Below, one piece after another: positions 33,716 to 46,764 of a stretch of 46,764 nucleotides of DNA (the first letter of the stretch is position 1; each line of letters starts with the position of its first letter). Below the pieces are notes generated by a model. That model searched no databases. It was not told the DNA's origin and saw only the letters and a list, made by a program, of their open reading frames with translations. The translations under genes were made by a program, and so were the position numbers. Source of the stretch: Deltaproteobacteria bacterium (GTDB lineage Bacteria > SAR324 > NAC60-12); assembly GCA_002685535.1 (NCBI GenBank), contig NYXK01000106.1:19916-66679 (forward strand), read 5' to 3'.

Positions 33716-34732
33716 ATGTCTGGAGCAACAGATGTCAACATGACTGGGATGGAGACACCACCTCAAGACTCCACAGCCATGCCAAACACCAAGTCTTCAC
33801 CCAAAACTCCTCAAAGAACCCCAGCACAACAGACACCTGACAGTTCGACCCCAAGCTCAGCACTCATCATCAGAGTGAAGGCCAGAGAACGACCTCGACC
33901 AAAGTCGAAAGAACCACACTCAGAGACACCCTTCGGCCTGAAACGCATCGGCCTCCCCAACGGCGGTTTCTACGTCCCCTCTCAAATCTACCACACCAAA
34001 GACTTCATCGACAACACCTACTGCCACCCCTCCGGCCCAGTAACCACACTCCTCCACGCCGAACTCACACACTTCCTCTCCCTCTCAATCTACCCACACG
34101 ACAAACCCACACTCCCAAACCCACGCGGCCACTGCATAGCTCCACATAGCATCACCTTCCCTCTCTGGCGCCAAACACCAACATGCGGCTCTCACCTCCC
34201 AACTTGGCCAGCGATCAAGTCCTTCCTGCGACAGTTCCGCCCTTGTATCGACGCAGCGGGCGAGGCGTTCAAGAAGTTCAGACCCGGTGATCATGCGCAT
34301 ATGTTGCTTTATCATGACCATTTGATGCGTGCGTTTCCGACGGCGACGAATCCTGGATTGGGATTACCGGTTTGGGGAGATAAATATAGGACGCCGTTTG
34401 CGAGGATGAGGGTTAGTGTTAATGTGGAGAGGGGGTTGAGTGAGTTGGATGGGGGAGTGTGGTTCGACGGAGGTTGGAAGGTGGTTGTTTTGCTTGGGGG
34501 GTGGGTTGGTGGGAGGGTTGCTTGGGGGACGGTGGGTGATGGGGAAGAGGAAGCGGGAGGGGAGTATAGGTATGAGGAGGGGGAGGAGGGGGATGTATGG
34601 GTTTTGGGTGGGGAGGCACTGTTTGGCAATGAGGCGTTTGTTGGGCAGAGGGTTCAGGTTGAGCTTTTCGTGCCAGAGGTGGGGTATCTGTGCGAGGATG
34701 GTGAGATTGGTGATGCTGGGAAGGGAAAGTAA
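33716..34732 (+). CDS. Hypothetical protein, unrecognised
   Basis: A single exon gives 338 residues from ATG 33716. The first 75 residues are Pro/Ser/Thr/Lys-rich and likely disordered. The centre is globular and probably structured (FGLKRIGLPNGGFYVPSQIYH, HCIAPHSITFPLWRQTPTCGSHLPTWPAIKSFLRQF, DHAHMLLYHDHLMRAFP). The C-terminal third is Gly/Val/Glu-rich. Codon choice changes along the gene: third positions are mostly C up to about 34260 and mostly G or T after that, although the frame does not change. No family is recognised, and no function is proposed. Confidence 0.65.
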   Translation: MSGATDVNMTGMETPPQDSTAMPNTKSSPKTPQRTPAQQTPDSSTPSSALIIRVKARERPRPKSKEPHSETPFGLKRIGLPNGGFYVPSQIYHTKDFIDNTYCHPSGPVTTLLHAELTHFLSLSIYPHDKPTLPNPRGHCIAPHSITFPLWRQTPTCGSHLPTWPAIKSFLRQFRPCIDAAGEAFKKFRPGDHAHMLLYHDHLMRAFPTATNPGLGLPVWGDKYRTPFARMRVSVNVERGLSELDGGVWFDGGWKVVVLLGGWVGGRVAWGTVGDGEEEAGGEYRYEEGEEGDVWVLGGEALFGNEAFVGQRVQVELFVPEVGYLCEDGEIGDAGKGK

Positions 34733-35082
34733 TTAGAGGATGAGCAATGTGAGTAGTTTTGTGGTCTGTGGGAGACTCAAGAACTGGAGATGTTTTGATA
34801 TAAGCATGGGGTATCGTGGACTCGTTTGGCAAAAGCGCTGAGTATGTTTGGAATACGAGGTTTGAGTATACTGCTCTTTCAGATCATCGACGCGCGAGTG
34901 TGAAGTATGCTCGTGAAATCTCGGGAATGTGGTACTAGTGGCAGTGGGCTCAGTTAGCCCGGATCACATAAAATGGAACACTGAAACGGACCTCAAAACA
35001 CAAACAAGAGCAAAGAGTGTTGAAACTTTTACATCCACGGGGATTCGTTTTCCCCAGCCTAGACTCGCCATGATCGGGCAGT
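34733..35082. other. Convergent 3' intergenic spacer
   Basis: The spacer between the ends of the hypothetical gene (plus strand) and the receptor gene (minus strand). No element is recognised. Confidence 0.45.
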
Positions 35083-37034
35083 CTAAGTCTCAGTACTCGT
35101 CCTACTCCTCTTGCTTTGGACATCATCTCCAGACTCCGACACGAAGCTCACACTCAAAGCGGAGAACCTTTCGTGGATCCGCACGATCTTCCCATCCTTC
35201 AAATCAAAGTATTTCCTCTGACACTCCTGCGAACACAAACTCTCTTCCATCTCCGGTATTTCCCGTGTCTCTTCTAAAACTTCCGTCCGCACTGTTCGTT
35301 GGCACTTCTGCGATTCTCCATCATCCGGCGCGATTTGATGCGAGGTGTGGGAAAATAGGTAGTTGAATTCCTGGGATAGCTCGCCGCCACCACGTCGACG
35401 GTCGCGGGGTGTCTGTCGCTGCTGCCCTGCATGTTGTGGTGTGGGACTTGCGGCTTGTTTATTGGAGAGATTGTATTCGTCGGAAAAATAGCGGGGGAAC
35501 CATTTTGCTGCGAGGGGCTTGAGGGTTGGTAGACAGGCGGCGATGATGGCAGACGCCATTTCGGAGACGGTCCTGGATAATGGTTAGGGTTTTGAAATAA
35601 ATGGAAGAGTGTGGTCAGGGCTATGTACCATATTCCAGGACCAATGTTGTCAACTAGCTTGCGTTAGATGTAGTCTAGGGAGGACATGGGCTGCTTACAC
35701 AGAGGATCAGTGGTTTTGCCGTACTGGATTATGAATGGCAGGCGCACGACACTTCGGCGGTCAGTCATATTAGCCTAGCGTACTTCTTGCATATAGAACA
35801 GGTTCTTCTCACCTGATGATGGAAGCCCTACACGCCGTGTTAGCATATAATCTTTACGATACCACATTGCCTGCACACTTACAAGAGCCCGAAACTGAAC
35901 AAAAGCAGTACTGAATTTCTTTGTCTCTTAGGTACCCTGAGTTTGAGTAGCTGTGGGACCGGCATCAAGAGAATCGTAAAGTCGATGGCGATGGACATGG
36001 CGCTCGATGCATACGTCAAGGCATTGACATCAAGACACGTCGATGGGATACTTTTATCAAAGACACCCCCTGGAGCAGTGAGCGTCGGTGTGATGTGCTG
36101 GAGGACGCGAACTCACGGATTGGTCTGCATTGGAATATTGTGACGCCCAAGAATCCGAGACCTGTCGCGACTGTCATGCCAATCATCGCAAAGCAAGCAC
36201 CACGAAATCGATCGCCAGGGAATAATCTCAGCTGGAAAAGTCAGCAAATGCATTACATATTGTTTAGGCTCCATGCAGCCCTGCGGACTCACGTAGAAAC
36301 AGAGGATAGAGCTTTTGACGAGTGTAATGGTAATCTGATACGCCATCTCATCCGACCAATACAGGTAGAGGTTGGGCAAGTGGAACTTTGGGTCGACATT
36401 AAAAGTGTGTTTGCCCAGTCCGAAAGCGATGACCTCGATGGTGCCTGATATCTGCACGTATCCAAGGACGAGACTGGCAGCAATAATTAGGTAATCATCG
36501 TACCCAATACCTCGCGCGAGCTTGATCCGAGTGTAGAGTCGTAGACCAACTGCAGTATTTGTAATAACTCCAAGAAGTCCAAGAACCGATGTAGCCATGA
36601 CGACCTTGCCTTCAACAGGCTCGTCTTTGCACAAATCGTTGTTCACGGTTCCAACTTCTAAGTAAAAAGTCAGCAATTGATACGGCTTGCATGGAAGCAT
36701 AAGTACTCTGCTGGTCGGGGAAACTGCATGATCCCCTTACGCAATCTGCTAAAGCCTTTTCTATTGGAGGGTGGGCGCATAGCAATTTTAGATTCTGAGC
36801 GATTGCTGGCTCCGAGTCCAGAGCGGCTGCTACACAGTTGAGCTGCAAGCATGTCAGTGTTTAAATATCGATGAAGCTGAAATACTCGGGACTCACCGAG
36901 CAGGCAGGAAACAGGCTTTCGATGCCAGCTGGCAGCGATGCTGCTATAATGGAAGGAATGAAGAAAGCGAAGAGAACATAAAGAAAGAGAGTAGACCTAA
37001 AAGTCTTATTCGATAAAGTCGAAGTCCCCGGCAT
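35083..37034 (-). CDS. CFEM-domain Pth11-like seven-transmembrane receptor
   Basis: Nine exons were traced: 37034-36897, 36842-36707, 36657-36293, 36231-36117, 36069-35883, 35827-35813 (15 nt), 35751-35699, 35653-35629 (25 nt) and 35572-35083. All join in frame and give 507 residues. A signal peptide (about 1-34) leads to a CFEM domain (LFPACSLNCVAAALDSE ... CVRGSC ... NDLC). Seven hydrophobic segments of the fungal rhodopsin-like integral membrane domain follow (SVLGLLGVITNTAVGLRLYTRIKLARGIGYDDYLI, SSILCFYLRLFPGDRFR, IFQCRPI, SIISVVRLPFIIQYG). The cytoplasmic tail is hydrophilic with an Arg-rich patch. Relatives such as Magnaporthe Pth11 sense surface and host cues. Ligand unknown. It may act at the plasma membrane upstream of G-protein or cAMP signalling. 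Confidence 0.87.
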
Positions 37035-38771
37035 ATGAAGAGAGCCTACGCTCGCCGTGCTACCGGCTGCAGGTAATCATCATAAGCGACAACAACAGCT
37101 CTTCAAGTCGAAATTTCTTGCTTTCACACTTGACAGCAGGGACAGAACAAAAATTGGTATAGAATCAAAGAGACGAGAAGGTCAAGAATGATAATGCGCA
37201 GTATTTTACCCCTTAAAAGCTAAGGACGACCGTTCGTCCGCAGGAAGGCTTCCGGTTTCAACGTAATGTACGCGGGGAGAATTCCACAAAATTTCCTCGA
37301 AGGAAGATCAGCACAAATTGTCATGGCCACAGCGACCACCGAGCGTTGCAGACGCCCGAGTCACTCGCATCAGAGCTATAGACATGATAGGGTCAGGAGC
37401 GGAGGGTCAAGTCTTGGAGCGAAATTTATTATCCACGGCAACAGCATTGACCCTAGGCATAGATTCCAGCCTTCGAACCGAGCGACTCACTGTTTCTCTG
37501 GATTGGCTGCCCATGCACACCAATCGAATTGCTACACGGCTACTCTAACTTCCTAAGAACCTTGGAGATGGCGACTGGTTGAGTTCTGTGTCGGGAGTGT
37601 GAGCGTCGTCAGAATAAACTTCCAGCTAGACCGATGTGGAACTGTTCCAAAACAGACACAAAGGCTGACGACGGCACCATGAAGAAGACCAAAAGCTTGA
37701 AGGGAACTCGTCGCAAAAATAAACGAATCACTCGACTAGACAGAGACACGAGTCGCGTAATGTATGCAAACTTGCTATTTGAGTGCTTGTGGTCACGACT
37801 TAGCTTCAGGGCATCGTTGAACTTGGCCGGTGATGAAGACCAGGAAGCACAACAGAAATGACCACTTGGTTCTGATGTCACCTGAGCACGCGAGACAGAA
37901 TATACATCGACAACGGGCAGGTTCATCGGATATTTGGACCCTGAATACCCCGAAACTTGGTATCGATGTTTCCGTTTCTCGAACGCATGTTGCATTCGCG
38001 TCTGTGCTAATCGCGTAATGAAGAAGGGCTGAGAGAGCGCTACTGGGCGAGCGATCGCCTCAAGCCAAGTAGGAGAGCTTCGGCCTTCTGTTCTTGCGAG
38101 AGAGATATTCCAGAATCAACCATTCTCTTGGTGGTAATGTACTGTGAACAATTGAATGGGTTCTGGTGTTGACACGGGTGTGAATCTGGTGGGCTGCTTG
38201 AAACAGCTGGACTGGAAAACTTCGGTCTCTCTGTGTAGTCTTATGGCTGTTTTGATTCAGTGGAGCTCACGCAACTCAGCGTAGAGACGGGGATCAGATC
38301 CCTTGAACACAAATGATTGAACCTAATCGTGACCAGCAGGACGGTTGAGGATGCTTGTCAATAATGGCAGAAGCGGTTGTGGCTTTAAGGTTCTGAACTT
38401 CGTCCCGGATCTGTTCCGCCAAAAGCCGCCGGCGCCAATGTACTGTAGCCCCGCCCCGCTCGTCATCAACCAGGTGGGCGGAGCGGACATCGTTCAATCA
38501 CAGCGCGAGTGAAATAATCGACGACGATGAGCATCATGATCTGAATGAGTGATTGATATATTCGTATGGCAGAGGGATAGCCGATTTCTTTCAACGCCTC
38601 AGTCGATAGGTTCAGATCCTCGACTCAGAATTCCTCCGAATACATCCTCACCGCCGTCTTGTCTCACAAGTGGCGTCACTGCTGAAGATCGATATTGCCC
38701 CTCCACCGCTCCTTGCTGCGAGACAACACATACCTACAGCAACACCTGCCAGCTCGACCTCGTACCAAGCC
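37035..38771. other. Intergenic region (1.7 kb), divergent promoters
   Basis: This lies between the starts of the receptor gene and the flavoprotein-repeat gene. A plus-strand frame near 37590-37861 (LCRECERRQNK, then a very basic stretch KKTKSLKGTRRKNKR) and the antisense frame 37609-37995 are both possible small genes but lack support. No RNA gene is recognised. Confidence 0.4.
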
Positions 38772-40679
38772 ATGGCGGATGATACCCACGCCCATTCCCT
38801 TCGCACTCGATTCATACGCAGTCTGCCAAAAACTGCTTCCTCGTCCTCAATCGCAGACATGAGGGTCAACGAATCTCAAAAGCTTCGAGTCCTGATTGCG
38901 GCAAATGGATCCAAGGACGTGGCACAAGCTCTTGCACTCGTTGTACGATTGTCAAAGAATACTAAGATAGAAACGAGGGCTATCGTCGACGAGGAATCAT
39001 GGCCTGCCCACCGGTTATCTCAGGAGACACTCGCATTGCAAAATAGATGCTTCAGGGCTTGCAGGGAGACGGATGAAGCACAGAAGACCATCGAACGAGC
39101 ACAAATCGAATTCTACAAGCAACAGGCATACGAGCTTTGTGACTGGGCAGATATGATGGTTCTAGCACCGATTGATGCAGACACATTCGCAAAGATGCTT
39201 CACGGCATTACCGACTGCCTGCTTCTGGAGATTCTACGGGGTTGGGATGTCTCGAAGAAGATACTCCTCGTGCCAGGAATGACAACTGCGATGTGGGACA
39301 ATCCGATGACGAAGAAGCAACTGCATAAGATTCAGAAAAAGTGGCAATGGGTACGGGTTATGCAGCCAATTCTCTGGAATTACGACAATGGGCCAGCGAA
39401 GTGTCTCCTGGCTTGGGATGGATTCAATGAACTTGTGGACGCAATCAAGAACCAGGCAGAACTTATGACCATTGGACACGACGTGGATATAGCTGCTTCC
39501 GGAGCTGCCAGTTTGGCGAGATATAATATCAAGACAGATTGTCTGCTTCCACCAGAGATTTGGACGTTGATATTTGAACGGGTAGGAGACTGGGAAGTGG
39601 CTAGGGCACTGAACGTATACACAAGTCTGCCCACGCCGATCGAATGGAAGCCAAGGCCAGGAGATACAAAGGATGAACTGCACATCTACATGCGCTCCCT
39701 GGAATGGACAATTCTGACGTCCAATATCGAGAAGATCATCGACAAATTGAAACAAGCACCAGAGAACATGAAGTTTTTGTCAAGTCTCTGCGTCAAACTT
39801 GTCATCAAATTCTGTCTCACAGACCTCTTGACATATCTGGAAACGAATTTCAAAGAGGTTTTCTGGTCTTCCTTTGGACAAAAGCTCTTACCTACTAAAG
39901 CCTCAGCTGTATATGGTCGTACTGAGATTCTCGAGTGGTGGCGGACGTCCCCCAGTTTTCTTTCCAAGGACTATACCCCAGAGGCCATCGATGGAGCTTC
40001 CAAATCAGGGTTCGTTCATGTTCTAGATTGGTGGCGTCGCTCAGGCCTGCCACTGAAGTACAGTGAGTCGGCGCTGGAACAAGCATCTTCTAAGGGGCAC
40101 ATTATCGTCCTAGAATGGTGGAAGCAAGCAAGCATGCTTCAAGGCTCATACTATGTAGAGAATGAGTCTCGGCAACGGCATGTTTCGCCCTCGAGAGCAG
40201 GAGACGGAACTAGCACGCCAAACGAAGCCCAACCGGCCCTACGACTGAAGCCAGGTAAAGCACTTCTTGCAGCTGCACAGAACAACCAGTCACTTGTACT
40301 GCGCTGGTGGGATAACTCCGGAATCACGATCTCGCACGACGATTTGGTTGCAAAGATTGCCTCTGCACATGGACATGTCGATGTGCTAGAGACATGGCGA
40401 GAGCTGAAGGGAGAGAAGATGATATACGACAATAAAGTCCTGGTTGAGCCGACGAAGAATGGACATGTCGACGTCTTGGAATGGTGGAAGAATATCAGCA
40501 AAGGTGGGGATGGACGACCGCCAGTCAGAGTGGAATATAAGACTTGCGATATCGAAGAGGCGTTGGAGGACAGTGTAGGTAGCGAAGGGACAGCCTTCCA
40601 AGTGAAGAAATGGTGGGCGCAGAATGGGCTGAATTTGGGAGTCCAAGTCAGCGAGTGGACCAAGGTCAAGGCTTTGTAA
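38772..40679 (+). CDS. HFCD flavoprotein-like domain fused to ankyrin-like VLEWW repeats
   Basis: A single exon gives 635 residues from ATG 38772 (context GCCATGG); the frame runs upstream to TAG 38607 without an ATG. Residues about 40-200 resemble the phosphopantothenoylcysteine decarboxylase/Hal3 fold: LRVLIAANGSKDVAQAL, WADMMVLAPIDADTFAKMLHGITDCLLLEILRGWD, LLVPGMTTAMW. The family PxMN motif is PGMT here (Thr171), and the family His six residues before the Trp of WAD is Ala119, so the decarboxylase residues appear lost. After a linker, ankyrin-like repeats each carry an (I/V)L-x-WW core: near residues 386, 417, 447, 510, 538 and 568, with a further WW near 613. A non-catalytic flavin- or partner-binding scaffold is inferred. 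Confidence 0.7.
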   Translation: MADDTHAHSLRTRFIRSLPKTASSSSIADMRVNESQKLRVLIAANGSKDVAQALALVVRLSKNTKIETRAIVDEESWPAHRLSQETLALQNRCFRACRETDEAQKTIERAQIEFYKQQAYELCDWADMMVLAPIDADTFAKMLHGITDCLLLEILRGWDVSKKILLVPGMTTAMWDNPMTKKQLHKIQKKWQWVRVMQPILWNYDNGPAKCLLAWDGFNELVDAIKNQAELMTIGHDVDIAASGAASLARYNIKTDCLLPPEIWTLIFERVGDWEVARALNVYTSLPTPIEWKPRPGDTKDELHIYMRSLEWTILTSNIEKIIDKLKQAPENMKFLSSLCVKLVIKFCLTDLLTYLETNFKEVFWSSFGQKLLPTKASAVYGRTEILEWWRTSPSFLSKDYTPEAIDGASKSGFVHVLDWWRRSGLPLKYSESALEQASSKGHIIVLEWWKQASMLQGSYYVENESRQRHVSPSRAGDGTSTPNEAQPALRLKPGKALLAAAQNNQSLVLRWWDNSGITISHDDLVAKIASAHGHVDVLETWRELKGEKMIYDNKVLVEPTKNGHVDVLEWWKNISKGGDGRPPVRVEYKTCDIEEALEDSVGSEGTAFQVKKWWAQNGLNLGVQVSEWTKVKAL

Positions 40680-41154
40680 TTCAAGGGATAGTGTAGGTTG
40701 CATATCAAATTGTATACTACTGCATAGCGAGGAGTACATATCGGAAACAAATTTCTCCCAATATCAGCTGTGGCTTTGCACATTGGTGGATATTTTTCGC
40801 AGATCTGTCTCCAGAGGTACCTTTGCGCCCGGAACGTATCCGTCAGCCAACAAAAAGCGGAGCGAGAACATCATCAAATACCACAATTTCTCGGTGCACC
40901 CCGCAATGGGGCATCAAGATGCATCAACCCCACGATGCGAGGAAAACAAGAAACAAAGTTAAGCCGATCTTACATATCTAACAATCGCTCGAAAGAGCAG
41001 CTAGAGTGTATGGTCTATGTACGTCCATTGACTCAGGAAATCGCTCAGGCACCAACTTTCAACAGTTTCAGGAGTACGCGTTCCTTCTTCTCATCTCTAT
41101 ATTGACAACTTCATAGCACTGCGACATGAGTTTAACCTAGCAATTCAAACAATC
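40680..41154. other. Intergenic region
   Basis: The 3' flank of the flavoprotein-repeat gene and former promoter of the ABC transporter pseudogene. No gene is recognised. Confidence 0.45.
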
Positions 41155-45939
<4,785 letters not shown>

Positions 45940-46764
45940 GGATTGTGATTGGGATCTTTTGATACAGTGCACAACTATATTTCATGGCAGAGCAATTGTT
46001 GCTGGCTGTTAGTACATACCTTATAGCTCTTCACCGCGGGCTAGTTCATTGCCCCGCAATTTTGGCCCCCCACAGACGACATTTAGGTATATGTTTGAGA
46101 ATCAAACTCCGTCCCAGTAAGGACAGCGAAATCGACATGGTGTGTTCAAACTCCAACCTGAGCTTGGAAACGTCGAAGGTCTGCTGCTTCGCGAAATACA
46201 TGTCTTTTGCTTGGTTCTAGAAAAACACCAGGATGTTGACTGTAAGCGAGGACCTCCCATGCCAAGGCTCTCTTCAAAACAACTACCCTGACAAAAACAA
46301 ACACATCCTCCATCGTCTGATCTCAATTTCAATCGCTACTTCCAGATCTCGCATCAACTCTAATCTTCTCGCAACACCCCGCGAACCGCCGCACATAGTC
46401 ATGCCTCGGCAATCTCTCCGGGTTCACACCCTCGCCAGCCAATCATCGACCTCGCATCCAAACGTTGAAACATTTCAAGTGTGAAACAATACTCCTTGGA
46501 GATCAAGCTGGACTTAGCGGACCATTAGTCTTTAAGTTTGGATCTAGGCCAAGAGATAGCGATACACGGCTTGAGGCTTGATTCACCTTTGGTGTTGTAT
46601 CAGAGCGGAGAGTGGTCTGTTTTGGCGGATGGACTTTGAGGTTATAACGGTTTGGTATCCTTTCCCCTATCTGCTTTTTCAATATCAGAAACCCTTTTAC
46701 ATTCAATCATATTAGGAGCACAAAGAATCATCGATATCAGCGCGTTCTACCTCCAACTCACCCA
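45940..46764. other. Intergenic region at the end of the window
   Basis: No gene is recognised in these 825 bases. All frames are shorter than 85 codons and lack motifs. Confidence 0.45.

Noticed and set aside
38603-38621. GGTTCAGATCC T-loop-like string
   Set aside because: The flanking bases do not form the five-pair stem, and no tRNA cloverleaf is possible.

Overview
The window is nuclear DNA of a filamentous ascomycete (Pezizomycotina). The signs are short spliceosomal introns of about 47-160 bp with GTRAGT-type donors and CTRAY-like branch points, a DMATS-type prenyltransferase, a CFEM-containing Pth11-like receptor, and a Rap1 with BRCT, Myb and ARID domains. The class cannot be fixed from sequence alone. 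All exon joins were made by hand from splice sites and frame continuity.

Layout: (1) 0.8-7.5 kb: an ataxin-10/Ctr86-like armadillo protein with a possible N-terminal zinc ribbon, a small basic protein of unknown function, and a secreted GMC oxidoreductase. (2) 8.8-12.0 kb: an OTT_1508-type deaminase plus MYND finger locus with at least two in-frame stops and a frame conflict. (3) 13.7-17.3 kb: a DMATS prenyltransferase and an MFS sugar-porter-type transporter, convergent. (4) 19.7-21.7 kb: a secreted DUF4360 protein and a dienelactone hydrolase. (5) 22-26.4 kb: a graveyard holding a coiled-coil gene with an internal TAG, a second coiled-coil gene with two stops and a frameshift, uncertain reading frames, and the severed C-terminus of an MFS transporter. 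(6) 26.5-31.0 kb: a divergent housekeeping pair, a Swf1-type DHHC palmitoyltransferase and telomere protein Rap1. (7) 31.0-33.7 kb: non-coding DNA with a degenerate repeat of about 180 bp and an inverted copy. (8) 33.7-37.0 kb: an unrecognised protein and a nine-exon CFEM/7TM receptor with a 15-nt exon. (9) 38.8-40.7 kb: a degenerate HFCD flavoprotein domain fused to ankyrin-like 'VLEWW' repeats. (10) 41.2-45.9 kb: a full-length ABC-C transporter pseudogene with three stops and about five frameshifts.

Intact conserved genes (Rap1, Swf1, ataxin-10-like, receptor, MFS, DMATS) alternate with decayed accessory genes. Because neighbouring long genes are free of indels, the lesions look like local gene decay rather than uniformly poor sequence. 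The most interesting loci are the deaminase/MYND gene, the orphan prenyltransferase with its transporter, and the flavoprotein-repeat fusion.
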